A stretch of 58,070 bases of DNA. Origin: an uncultured Lachnospiraceae bacterium (GTDB lineage Bacteria; Bacillota; Clostridia; Lachnospirales; Lachnospiraceae). The notes below the pieces were generated by a model, which worked only from the letters and a program-made list of their open reading frames with translations, was not told where the DNA came from and made no database searches. This document shows positions 1 through 8,380 of this stretch, one piece after another. A program made the translations under genes and the position numbers. The stretch spans positions 1-58,070 of the forward strand of contig CACWQH010000012.1 of assembly GCA_902762955.1 (NCBI GenBank). Direction: 5' to 3'. Numbering within the stretch: position 1 is the first letter of the stretch; every line of letters starts with the position of its first letter.

Positions 1-372
1 TATATGTAATTTAATCAGGGATAAAAATTGAACAAATAAAGTATTAAAGAATTTTAAGGAAATATATAAAGATATATGAAATCAGGATTCATCAACTATA
101 CCTAGTTTCATTTTTTATATTTCCTCCGTTATAATGCTTTATTATATTAAAAAAATATTATATCATAACAAAACTTCATTTCCAACACCTAAATTTCATT
201 ATTCCTTGAAATGAATTTTAAGTATTCTTCATATTAATCACATAATTAATCTCACAAAAACCACCATGAAATTATTAACATTTTTATATGCAGCTTAAGG
301 AACAAAAAAACACTGTTTTTAACCAAAATATCATATTGTTTTAAAAAATATCACATCCTTCAAAAAATATAC

Positions 373-403
373 AACATGCACAATAAAGATTGTGCATGTT
401 TTT
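373..403. terminator. hairpin, probable bidirectional terminator
   Basis: A perfect 12-bp stem (373-384 with 389-400) around a 4-nt loop is followed by TTT on plus. On minus it is followed by a T-rich stretch. It lies just upstream of the pilin promoter, so it probably closes a transcript coming from outside the window. Confidence 0.5.
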
Positions 404-426
404 GAAAAATATCTTAAATTATGCTA

Positions 427-455
427 TTGAAAAAAGAAAAATTTCAATATATAAT
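427..455 (+). promoter_or_regulatory. sigma-A type promoter of pilin gene
   Basis: TTGAAA (427-432) and a perfect TATAAT (450-455) are separated by 17 bp and lie about 90 bp before the pilin start. The spacing and both boxes fit the vegetative consensus. It leaves an AT-rich leader of roughly 80 nt. Confidence 0.65.
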
Positions 456-542
456 ATGAACAAATTATGAACAGTCCAAAAATATTCTGTTAATTTTGCA
501 ACATGAAATTGTTTAACAATTATCTATTATGGAGGGAATAAA

Positions 543-1226
543 ATGATTGATAATATTAAAAAGAATTCCAACAAAGGTTTTTCTCTGGTTGAACTGATAA
601 TAGCGATTGCTATAATGGCAATTCTTGCCACAGCTGTTACTGTATCTGTTATCAGATATATGGAAAACGCGAGACAAACTATGGATATTAACAATGCAAA
701 ATTAATTAAGGATGCTGTTACAGCACATACATTCCCAGGTGATTTTCAGGGTGAAACTGTAAATTACACTGATCCTGAAACTCATGAATCCGAAACGTTT
801 AAAAGAGGATGGGTATATGTTGATAAAACTGAAATACGATGTTCAAATCCAAGCCTTGCACTCGCTCTAATAGATGCCGGCCTTGTTCATGTCAGCAATG
901 CTTCAGCAGCTAAAATAGCTGAATGTGAGATAGATGGAACCTTATGGTTTCCTAATCCGGGTGATGGAGATTTTATCAGAAAAAGCAATATCAACGAATA
1001 CGTTTTTTCAAACAAACTAACTGTTAAAGCAAGAACAACTTGGAATACATATCAAATAGATGTATATGTAGATAACTCCGGAGAGTTAAGTTTAGGTGCT
1101 AGTGCTTCCAACACTATCAGAACAAACGGACATGAAAAAGACAGAGAAACAGCGATGCTTTTTGCAGAAAAGCTTGGATTAGACGGTTCGAGAATTACAC
1201 CTATCGGTATGCAAAACAATAATTAA
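543..1226 (+). CDS. type IV pilin-like (prepilin) protein
   Basis: This 227-residue protein has a class III signal: a short basic leader ending in G12, then F13SLVE with Glu at mature position +5, and about 20 hydrophobic residues. That is the prepilin peptidase recognition pattern of type IV pilins and pseudopilins, which assemble through the hydrophobic helix. The rest of the protein is polar and not recognisable by family. GGAGGG at 531-536 supports the ATG at 543. It stands alone, with its own promoter and terminator and no pilus assembly, ATPase or prepilin peptidase gene nearby, so the machinery must be encoded elsewhere. It could be a minor pilin, a competence pseudopilin or a secreted protein using the same N-terminus. 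A second pilin-like gene at 52638-53318 has the same leader length. Confidence 0.8.
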   Translation: MIDNIKKNSNKGFSLVELIIAIAIMAILATAVTVSVIRYMENARQTMDINNAKLIKDAVTAHTFPGDFQGETVNYTDPETHESETFKRGWVYVDKTEIRCSNPSLALALIDAGLVHVSNASAAKIAECEIDGTLWFPNPGDGDFIRKSNINEYVFSNKLTVKARTTWNTYQIDVYVDNSGELSLGASASNTIRTNGHEKDRETAMLFAEKLGLDGSRITPIGMQNNN

Positions 1227-1236
1227 TAATATAATC

Positions 1237-1267
1237 AAAAACCTGCCTTATTGGGCAGGTTTTTTAC
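1237..1267. terminator. bidirectional terminator between convergent genes
   Basis: Stem ACCTGCC (1241-1247) pairs with GGCAGGT (1254-1260), with an A-run before it and a T-run after it. It can therefore end both the pilin transcript (plus) and the PAP2 transcript (minus). Confidence 0.8.
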
Positions 1268-1921
1268 TTAATCTCTCACCAAATCTAAAACTCCCGAAAA
1301 AAGAGCCAGTAATGCTACACTGATAATTACTCCTCCAATTATATCCGTAAACCAGTGCACTCCCGAAACAAGTCTTCCAACTACAGTTACAACCATTATT
1401 ATCGTACACAAAATCTTAAGTGCATTGCAAAGTGACTTATTCTTTATATACTTATCCAAAAGCATTATCGTACTTCCCATGACCACGCATATAAGCACGG
1501 TATGTGATGACGGAAACGAAGCCTCGGGATGCTCTTCACCCGACATTATAACAGGTCTGTAATTAATAACTACAACTTCAAATAATGCATACAAGCCTAT
1601 AACGATTATGTAAAGTCCTCCGAGAGCGAATATTTCCTTATCAACCTTTGCAAGGCTTTTTCTTTTTATCAACTGGATCAATCCTGTAAATGCAAAAGCT
1701 GCTGCCACAAGAATGGCAATTACACCGAGAACCTCCGTAGCATCATACCAAAATAACCTTTGTCCTAACAAATCCGAAACCGACTTGTTAATATGCGAAA
1801 GCCCGATGCTTGTTCCCTCAGGACCGATACTGTCAACATCCACTGTACGAACCAGCACAATCCAGATGATAAATAGCAATCCGCTTACTCCCGCCAAAAT
1901 AAATTTACTCTGTTTTTTCAT
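1268..1921 (-). CDS. PAP2-family membrane phosphatase
   Basis: This integral membrane protein of about 217 residues belongs to the PAP2 (phosphatidate / undecaprenyl-pyrophosphate phosphatase) superfamily. Visible signatures are the RP of motif 1 (NYRP), PSSH of motif 2 and SGVHWFTD of motif 3, which carries the catalytic His and Asp. Several hydrophobic spans surround them. In this family the active site faces outward and removes phosphate from lipid or isoprenoid phosphates. A longer reading starts at a TTG (1930), but TGAGGT at 1931-1936 abuts that TTG and is properly spaced only from the ATG at 1921, which I chose. The substrate cannot be told from sequence. Confidence 0.82.
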   Translation of the reverse strand: MKKQSKFILAGVSGLLFIIWIVLVRTVDVDSIGPEGTSIGLSHINKSVSDLLGQRLFWYDATEVLGVIAILVAAAFAFTGLIQLIKRKSLAKVDKEIFALGGLYIIVIGLYALFEVVVINYRPVIMSGEEHPEASFPSSHTVLICVVMGSTIMLLDKYIKNKSLCNALKILCTIIMVVTVVGRLVSGVHWFTDIIGGVIISVALLALFSGVLDLVRD

Positions 1922-1979
1922 GTTTATCAAACCTCATATTATTTTTTCAATCTTCAAAAGAATTATGTATAAGCTCATC

Positions 1980-3680
1980 TTATCTATTAAGCAAATCAAT
2001 ATATTTATTATCTTCAAAGCGTTTTTCAAACTCATCAACAGGAAGCGGTCTGTCAAAGAAAAAGCCCTGTGCTATGTTGCAATTATTGTTTCTTAATATT
2101 TCTATCTGTTTCATGGTCTCAACACCTTCGGTAATACAATTTATACCTATATCGTGAGCCATTGATACAACGGATTTATATATCTTTTCTGTGGTATCTG
2201 TCTCGTCATCATCCTCAACAGGAAGAAGGCTCCTGTCAACCTTAAGTACATCCCACGGAATCGATCTGATAAGGTTAATTGACGAATAACCGTTTCCGAA
2301 ATCATCAACAGAGGTATATATGCCCTCCTGCTGCAGGCTTTTGACTATTCGTTTCAAATCCTTAAATTCCACATCCGTGGTTGTCTCTGTAAGCTCAATT
2401 TCTATATAATCATGCGGTACATTATATCTATCAATGATTTCAAGTATATGTGTTGTCAAATCCACATCTATCAGATGTTTTCTTGAAAAATTGACGGATA
2501 TGCGTACAACCTTTTTGCCCTCATCCAGCCATCTTCTTATGTCACGACAGGCAAGCTCGAGCATATGAAAGTCAAGCTTACATATATCCATATTCATTTC
2601 AAGCACCGGGATAAATTCCATAGGCATAACTGTTTTCCCGTCACTTATCCACCTGCAAAGAGCTTCCGCACCTTCGATTTCCCCGGTAAATACATTTACC
2701 TTTGGCTGATAATATGCATGTATCTCATCAGAAGCTATCGCTTCTGCAAATTTCTTTCTGACCTGCATAACCCTTTCACGACCGCTTGAAAGCTTTTTAT
2801 CATAAAATACGGGACTGATGTCCATCTGCTTTGCCATCTGGAGTGCAGGATATATCCTCTCCATAATCCTGCCCGGATTGGATAATTCAAAATCATCAGG
2901 TATTATAAATGCGCCAACCCTCGCCGATACTATTACACGTTTAGTATTTCCGCTTGCCTCATCACAGGAAACAGGTGCACCGGAAAGCAATTTAAATATA
3001 TGATCAGATATTTCATTTTCAAACAACATAACGAAATTGTCACCGCCCATACGGCACACTATACCGTTATCGCCGACAGCCTCATTTAACAAATTAAAGT
3101 AATTACGGAGAACAACATCTCCGTTTTCCTTACCTATGTCCTGATTAATAATGGAAAAATGTTTTAGATTAAAGCATGCCGCGACATAGCCTTTAAGATT
3201 ATTTATCTGATTTAATCTTTCAATATTTTGCATAAAATAACGAATATTAGGATAATTGTCATCATCATAATATGCAAACTTATACATGGTATTTTGTAAA
3301 CGGTTTCTGGCAACCAAACTAAGAACCATACGAAGCACTATATCTACCTTTTCAAGTTCTTCATCATCGAGAGGTTCCTCATCTTTGGCCATATATATAG
3401 TTCCAATAATTACCGCATACGCAGGCGTAACCACTCTGTTTCTTAAAACTACAACCTCGCCCTTTCCGTTATCAAAGTCAACAAGGATTTCCCCTTTTCC
3501 TTCCTGTTCGAGACGCGGATTGGTATAAAACTCCGTAACGCCCTTAGCAAGACGAAACATAATACAAAATTCCGGCAAAAGCTCTATAAATTTTTCCCTG
3601 TCAAAATTATTGGCTCTGCTTGTATAATCAGATATCTTCTCAAGTAATTCATAGTATTTCTCTCTTTTAATATCGTCCAT
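1980..3680 (-). CDS. GGDEF(degenerate)-EAL cyclic-di-GMP phosphodiesterase
   Basis: The 566-residue protein has an N-terminal part without clear membrane segments, a GGDEF-like domain whose signature is GGDNF (about residues 210-214), and a C-terminal EAL domain (about 320-560). The GGDEF site is degenerate, so cyclase activity is unlikely. The EAL site looks complete: EALCR, the metal-binding Asn in SVNFS, EIELTET, DDFGNG, LKVDRS, TEGVE and QGFFFDRPL. It is therefore predicted to hydrolyse c-di-GMP to pGpG. The longest frame reaches 3809, but AGGGGGC at 3686-3692 places the start at ATG 3680. A related membrane-anchored protein is at 48439-50418, and a PilZ effector candidate is at 19768-20112. 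Confidence 0.85.
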   Translation of the reverse strand: MDDIKREKYYELLEKISDYTSRANNFDREKFIELLPEFCIMFRLAKGVTEFYTNPRLEQEGKGEILVDFDNGKGEVVVLRNRVVTPAYAVIIGTIYMAKDEEPLDDEELEKVDIVLRMVLSLVARNRLQNTMYKFAYYDDDNYPNIRYFMQNIERLNQINNLKGYVAACFNLKHFSIINQDIGKENGDVVLRNYFNLLNEAVGDNGIVCRMGGDNFVMLFENEISDHIFKLLSGAPVSCDEASGNTKRVIVSARVGAFIIPDDFELSNPGRIMERIYPALQMAKQMDISPVFYDKKLSSGRERVMQVRKKFAEAIASDEIHAYYQPKVNVFTGEIEGAEALCRWISDGKTVMPMEFIPVLEMNMDICKLDFHMLELACRDIRRWLDEGKKVVRISVNFSRKHLIDVDLTTHILEIIDRYNVPHDYIEIELTETTTDVEFKDLKRIVKSLQQEGIYTSVDDFGNGYSSINLIRSIPWDVLKVDRSLLPVEDDDETDTTEKIYKSVVSMAHDIGINCITEGVETMKQIEILRNNNCNIAQGFFFDRPLPVDEFEKRFEDNKYIDLLNR

Positions 3681-3919
3681 GAAATGCCCCCTTTTCATCC
3701 CGAATATATTTTCTGTCTCGCAAGCACGCATCTTCAAAGCTCTTATATCTGCTCCGTATATGCTTTGGTTTTCGCTTATACTCGATATTATAACACAGTA
3801 AGCTAACAATCATCAACGCTTCTCCAAATAATAGAAAAAAAGTGGCATTCATGCATGCATGATACCATCTTTTTTCGTTATTATATCATATATTTAATTT
3901 TATAACCACTATATTACTT

Positions 3920-4543
3920 TTATTTTTTTGCTAATACCGTTATCCAAGGCTTTGACTTATGATGGTCAACTTTAATCTTAGAAAAACCTGCCGCCTTAAG
4001 TGCTTCTTCTATCTCATCAGACGTATGAGCCTTCATACCCTCGATAATTTTTTCAAACTTGATGCTTGCCTTGTCTGTGCCGTCGGATTCATTTACGATC
4101 ATAAAATATCCACCCGGTTTTAATATCCTAGCTACCTCGCCGAAGCATTTTTCAAGTCCCGGCCAGAAGTAAATTGTTTCAAATGCTGTCGCAAGGTCAA
4201 ATTTGCCCGCTTCAAGAGGAAGCTTGGAAACATCACCTTCTTTTACGACGCATCTTCCTGCATCTATCTCCTTTTTATTATATTCAGTTGCTTTTTCAAC
4301 CGAAAGCGGTGAATAATCTATAGCAGTTACATTTGCATCACTGTATTTTTTAAGCAGCTCTCCTGCATTTCTTCCACCGCCACATCCAAGCTCTGCAATC
4401 TCCTTTGGTGTAATCTTGGTCAAATGTGAAAGACCCCAGTCAGCCATCTTTGCGTGACCACTGTTCATCCCCTTTAACATCATTTTGCCAAGTGTACCCT
4501 CCGGCTTTCGTGTCTGACTCACATAATCTTTAAATAATCCCAT
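3920..4543 (-). CDS. class I SAM-dependent methyltransferase
   Basis: This 207-residue protein has a Rossmann methyltransferase core: ELGCGGGRN (motif I, SAM glycine loop), VTAIDYSP (motif II acidic residue) and ARILKPGGYFMI, the usual strand after motif III. It fits the Methyltransf_11 group acting on small molecules; the substrate is unknown. AAGGAG lies 7-8 nt before the ATG. It is followed on the same strand by no close partner, and the next gene upstream is a different type of methyltransferase, so a shared pathway is possible but not shown. Confidence 0.75.
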   Translation of the reverse strand: MGLFKDYVSQTRKPEGTLGKMMLKGMNSGHAKMADWGLSHLTKITPKEIAELGCGGGRNAGELLKKYSDANVTAIDYSPLSVEKATEYNKKEIDAGRCVVKEGDVSKLPLEAGKFDLATAFETIYFWPGLEKCFGEVARILKPGGYFMIVNESDGTDKASIKFEKIIEGMKAHTSDEIEEALKAAGFSKIKVDHHKSKPWITVLAKK

Positions 4544-4587
4544 TTTTTCTCTCCTTATCTATAATTAAAATCAAGTCATACATAACA

Positions 4588-5421
4588 TTACTTAAACTCA
4601 ATTTTTATTATCTTCATATAAACCATCTTGTCACAAAATTTTATCATCGTTCTGTGCACGCCCTTCACGTCATCATATATGTCTCTGTATCCGCGCATAT
4701 AACTCTTAGCCGAAACAGAATCAAAATTATCGCTCCAGCTTTCAAGCTCCTTATAATCCTCAACAGAAAAGAATGCACCGACATCACTTATACCCGCTTC
4801 CTTAAGCCAGGTCTTTGTCATCATCTTTGCACCCCTCCTATTGCATGAATCAAATACCAGTACACCCTTTGGAAATTTTTCAGCCATAGCCGAAAAAAGC
4901 TTTTTCAAAACCTCTGTCTTGAAATAATAAAATACTCCCGCAGCATAAAATACCGCTCCGTCACCGGCATCTATCTCATCCATCCATCTATAATCATTTA
5001 AGTCACAAGCCAGATTTTTTTCTCTGTCTCCGGCAGGAAGAAGCTCATTTCTTATAGCTATAACATCCGGCATATCGATATTATATCCCTTGCAGGTTCC
5101 GTTATCGCACTTTCTAAATGTATCATCCAAGCCACAGCCAAGATTTACCACAGCTGCATTTGGATGCTTTTTAAGATAATCCTTTACCTCCCATGCAAGA
5201 TCGTATTGTCTTTGGGCAACCTCAAGGGCACCAAAGAGCCCTATGCCCTTTTCCATCTTTTTTCCTTTTTCGGAAAAATCATAATCCAGCATATTACAGA
5301 TACGTTTTGCCTCCTCATCCTTAAATAGATGAGGAAAATAATCCGAACAAATTTTTCTGCCATATAAAGGAATTATCAAGGTCTCCTGCACGGTATTTTT
5401 TTCAATATGATATTTCTCCAT
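4588..5421 (-). CDS. LCM/TcmP-type O-methyltransferase
   Basis: The 277-residue protein resembles the leucine carboxyl methyltransferase / TcmP family. It has an N-terminal helical cap containing IPLYGR, then NLGCGLDDTFRK (SAM loop), NIDMPDVIAIRNELLP and a FYAAGVFYYF segment. Such enzymes O-methylate carboxyl or hydroxyl groups of small molecules, often natural products. The longest frame begins at ATG 5436, but that codon overlaps the GGAGG (5430-5434). The ATG at 5421 has ideal 8-nt spacing and is preferred. The substrate is unknown. Confidence 0.72.
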   Translation of the reverse strand: MEKYHIEKNTVQETLIIPLYGRKICSDYFPHLFKDEEAKRICNMLDYDFSEKGKKMEKGIGLFGALEVAQRQYDLAWEVKDYLKKHPNAAVVNLGCGLDDTFRKCDNGTCKGYNIDMPDVIAIRNELLPAGDREKNLACDLNDYRWMDEIDAGDGAVFYAAGVFYYFKTEVLKKLFSAMAEKFPKGVLVFDSCNRRGAKMMTKTWLKEAGISDVGAFFSVEDYKELESWSDNFDSVSAKSYMRGYRDIYDDVKGVHRTMIKFCDKMVYMKIIKIEFK

Positions 5422-5463
5422 AATCAAAGCCTCCATATATGTTAGTTTTAACTAACTTCACGT

Positions 5464-5498
5464 TCAAAAAAATTCATCTACTTCCCCTTTCGTAGATG
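5464..5498 (-). terminator. terminator of glycerate kinase gene
   Basis: CATCTAC (5475-5481) pairs with GTAGATG (5492-5498). On minus the stem is followed by a seven-T run (5465-5472). It sits 30 nt after the stop of the 5531-6664 gene. Confidence 0.7.
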
Positions 5499-5530
5499 CA
5501 AAAAAATTATAGCACTAATTTTTATTTCTT

Positions 5531-6664
5531 TCAACTGTGTATAATATTACCCACTTTTTTCTTAAGATTGTCTATAGCAATATCCCTTTTTAATGCCTCC
5601 CTGATATCCATTCCTTCAGGTGTGATTTGATAACATTCATCAATCCCACAAGCGTTAAGCTTATCTACCGAATCCTTATCAACCAGACCGCCAAACGCTA
5701 TTACTCTTACACCATACTTCTTTGCATACTCCGCAACACCAACAGGCACTTTACCCATGACAGTCTGTTCATCCAGTTTTCCTTCACCCGTTATCACAAG
5801 GTCGGCCTTTTTAACACTCTTAGCAAATCCGTTTTCGTTAAGTACTACCTCTATACCGCGCTCCAATTTTGCTCCAAGAAATGCCTGAAAGGCAAAGCCG
5901 AGTCCGCCTGCCGCGCCTGCACCGCTTGCGGATGCATCTGCCTTTGGATAATATTTTTTAACAATATCCACATATCGCTTCATCCATGCATCCATATCCT
6001 TCGCCTGCTCATATGTTGCTCCCTTTTGTGGTGCAAACACCATACTGCTGCCACTATCACCATACAAAGGATTTTTCACATCACATACTATACAAAATTC
6101 ACAATCATGCAGTTTATCCGTAACATCTTCATTGGAAATGCTTACTGTATCCCTTAAGGCTGTTGCTCCAAACGAAGCCTCACTATTATCCTCACGAAGA
6201 AAATGAAATCCCAACGCCTGAAGCATACCTATACCTGCATCATTTGTTGCGCTTCCTCCAATTCCTATTATGAAGCTTTGACATCCCTCGTTTATGGCGT
6301 CAAGAATCATCTCGCCTACTCCATAGGTGGTAGTATAAAGCGGGTTCTTTTTTTCTTCCGGCACAAGTGTAAGACCTGCAGCCTTTGCCATTTCCATAAC
6401 CGCACATCTTTTACCGTCCTTATTATAAATTCCATAGGAAGCTTCAACCTTTTCACCGATAGGACCTGTAACAGGGATTTTTCTTATCATATGATCGTGC
6501 ATGGAAAGTAATGCTTCGGTCAATCCTTCTCCGCCATCTGCGACTTCAAAAACCTCAGCATTTGCATCTTTGAAATTATTTATAATTGCTTCACGTACAG
6601 CGTTTCCGGCTTCAAGGGATGTGAGACTTCCCTTGAAGGAATCCATTGCTATCAGTATATTCAT
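5531..6664 (-). CDS. glxK: glycerate kinase
   Basis: This 377-residue protein matches the glycerate kinase family (GlxK/GarK) in length and along its whole sequence. It opens with MNILIAMDSFKGSLTS, has the Gly-rich GIGGSATNDAGIGML segment and ASGAGAAGGLGFA, and ends with the VITGEGKLDEQT motif. The enzyme phosphorylates D-glycerate in the cytoplasm, feeding glycolysis. AAAGGA lies just before the ATG. It is followed by a terminator. The upstream gene (6683-7528) is only 18 nt away, so they may be co-transcribed. Confidence 0.92.
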   Translation of the reverse strand: MNILIAMDSFKGSLTSLEAGNAVREAIINNFKDANAEVFEVADGGEGLTEALLSMHDHMIRKIPVTGPIGEKVEASYGIYNKDGKRCAVMEMAKAAGLTLVPEEKKNPLYTTTYGVGEMILDAINEGCQSFIIGIGGSATNDAGIGMLQALGFHFLREDNSEASFGATALRDTVSISNEDVTDKLHDCEFCIVCDVKNPLYGDSGSSMVFAPQKGATYEQAKDMDAWMKRYVDIVKKYYPKADASASGAGAAGGLGFAFQAFLGAKLERGIEVVLNENGFAKSVKKADLVITGEGKLDEQTVMGKVPVGVAEYAKKYGVRVIAFGGLVDKDSVDKLNACGIDECYQITPEGMDIREALKRDIAIDNLKKKVGNIIHS

Positions 6665-6682
6665 ATATTTTCCTTTACTATC

Positions 6683-7528
6683 TCAAATTTCAATATTTTT
6701 ATTTATTATCTGAATAAGCATATCATACTCTGTTTTTTCCTTTGAGTTAAACTTCCACCTTATTATTTTTTCATCAGTTTCATAGTTATCTTTTATGAAC
6801 TTTATACACTGATATGCTCCTTCTGCCTTATTATACTCATTTCCAAATATAACTGTTTTTTCAGCCATGCAAATAATACCTTTTATTATAACCGGTATAA
6901 TTTCATCATTTATTATAGATAACTTTTTATCAGCTACGACCACGATATCCGCAATATCAAATAAACCTGCATCACTTATACTATAGGAAACCGAATGAAC
7001 AAAATAAGATATCATAGAAAAAAACTGACTAAAAACTCCGTTACAAACGACAACATCAAAGCTTCCTCTAATAAACCTATCATCCAAAAGCTCCATACAT
7101 GAAAGCATTTTATTTTTTAATTCATCGAACATATCAAGCAGCTTATTCTCGTAAGCTTCTTTCGTAAGATTATTACCTTGGGTCCTCACATAATTTAACA
7201 GTTCATCACAAAACGCACCTATATCTTCTTCGTAAAGTCCGTTTAAAGTAAGTCTTTTTATTTCCGTCTTTTCGATATTTACATCATCAAGACGTGCCAT
7301 TCCTTCCCTCATCGCTTCTTCATCTATATCAATCAGGGTTATACCGGAAAATGTTTCATAAAGTCTGTCTACATCTATATCATTACATCTTCCTGCACCT
7401 ACTATGGCAAGCTTTTCCCCCGGATATGATAAAACGATATCTGTGAGACTCTCACGATAATCCTTCCAGTCAGAATATGCATCCTTCATTATGAACTTTT
7501 CTTTCAACTGCCTGTATATATTATTCAT
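6683..7528 (-). CDS. Rossmann-fold protein of unknown function, methyltransferase-like
   Basis: I do not recognise a named family for this 281-residue protein. Near residue 40 it has LAIVGAGRCNDIDV followed by ITLIDIDEEAM, the pattern of a SAM-binding glycine loop and its acidic partner. A later SFDVVVCNGVFSQF fits the substrate-side strand of methyltransferases. The remainder is helical with an Ile/Lys-rich end. A weak AAGG precedes the start, and an internal ATG (7489) is a possible alternative. It lies between a tyrosine phosphatase and glycerate kinase on the same strand, which gives no clear pathway. Confidence 0.5.
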   Translation of the reverse strand: MNNIYRQLKEKFIMKDAYSDWKDYRESLTDIVLSYPGEKLAIVGAGRCNDIDVDRLYETFSGITLIDIDEEAMREGMARLDDVNIEKTEIKRLTLNGLYEEDIGAFCDELLNYVRTQGNNLTKEAYENKLLDMFDELKNKMLSCMELLDDRFIRGSFDVVVCNGVFSQFFSMISYFVHSVSYSISDAGLFDIADIVVVADKKLSIINDEIIPVIIKGIICMAEKTVIFGNEYNKAEGAYQCIKFIKDNYETDEKIIRWKFNSKEKTEYDMLIQIINKNIEI

Positions 7529-7544
7529 TAATTTTTGACCTTGA

Positions 7545-7572
7545 TGTGACAGGGATCACGTCCCATATCACA
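7545..7572. repeat. short palindromic element (TGTGA/TCACA ends)
   Basis: TGTGA at 7545 pairs with TCACA ending at 7572 around an inner GGGA (7552-7555) / TCCC (7560-7563) stem with loop TCACG. It lies in the short gap between two minus-strand genes. Similar arms and centres occur at 9954-9991 and 40874-40903. From memory, Clostridia carry abundant palindromes with GTGACA ends, and this may be one of them. Confidence 0.5.
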
Positions 7573-7577
7573 AAATT

Positions 7578-8375
7578 TCACTCCAAATATTTATCCTTAA
7601 GTTTTCTCTGTTCTTCTTTGCTTATATGAAGACCGAAAGTTATAAAGTTTTCAAAGCTTCCGAACCTATCATCAATCTCTTTATATAATGTATCCAGATA
7701 ATCCGGTTCGGCACCAAATAAATATTTTAATGCCTCCTCGGATTTTTCAGATTTTACACCTGTCATATTTTGAAGCATATTAACAAGAGCCTTTATGTCC
7801 TCTTTAAGATACACATTGGTTTTAAGATAGTCCTCTTTTATAACGTCTCTCTCCACTCCCAAAATTTCTTCAACTATCACTGATGCAAAGCCTGCCCTGT
7901 CCTTACCTGCCGTACAGTGCCACAATACTCCCTTATCCCTATCCTCAAGTAACAGCCTTACAAACTTTTCATATTGGGAAATCGGAAATTCTCCTCCGAC
8001 AAAGCCTATATATGTATTACACATATATGCTTTTGCTTTTTCCGGTTCCATCATGAGCATTTCCATCGCCTTTTCATCAGCATCCTTTTCTCTTGTAACA
8101 CCTGCTGTGAGACTTTCAATTATCGGAAGATGATAATAATCAGTCTGTCCGATAACAGGATCGGGCTTTTCACCCTTTTCCTTATCCGTACGGAAATCAA
8201 CTATAACATCTACACAATCTGAAAGCCTCTTTAAATCATTTTCACTCGCCTCAAACAAATGTCCGCTTCTGAAAAGCTTTCCTTTTTTTATGCTTTTATT
8301 ATCCTTCGTTACCATTCCACCAATATCTCTGGTATTATGCAGGTTCTCAAATTTTAAAAGTATACTCTCGTTCAT
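7578..8375 (-). CDS. tyrosine/lipid phosphatase, PTP superfamily
   Basis: This 265-residue protein has the P-loop HCTAGKDRAG near residue 153, the HC(X5)R active-site motif of the Y_phosphatase3 (MptpB/LipA-like) group. It also has the family's N-terminal NTRDIGG and the RSGHL element. Catalysis would use Cys and Arg of the loop to hydrolyse phosphotyrosine, phosphoserine or phosphoinositides; there is no signal peptide. The start lies 5 nt after the stop of the GH13 gene, whose last codons form the purine-rich ribosome binding site, so the two are likely translationally coupled. The cellular target is unknown. Confidence 0.85.
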   Translation of the reverse strand: MNESILLKFENLHNTRDIGGMVTKDNKSIKKGKLFRSGHLFEASENDLKRLSDCVDVIVDFRTDKEKGEKPDPVIGQTDYYHLPIIESLTAGVTREKDADEKAMEMLMMEPEKAKAYMCNTYIGFVGGEFPISQYEKFVRLLLEDRDKGVLWHCTAGKDRAGFASVIVEEILGVERDVIKEDYLKTNVYLKEDIKALVNMLQNMTGVKSEKSEEALKYLFGAEPDYLDTLYKEIDDRFGSFENFITFGLHISKEEQRKLKDKYLE

Positions 8376-8380
8376 ATCAT

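Larger units (their letters stand above)
1..542. other. AT-rich intergenic region before pilin gene
   Basis: There is no open reading frame with a ribosome binding site here on either strand. The stretch is very AT-rich. It holds one strong hairpin (373-403) and one good promoter (427-455), both listed separately; nothing else in it is recognisable. Confidence 0.6.

Noticed and set aside
1713-2096. Plus-strand frame across the PAP2 and EAL gene ends
   Set aside because: Both overlapped genes are clear family members on minus. The frame has no binding site or protein-like features.
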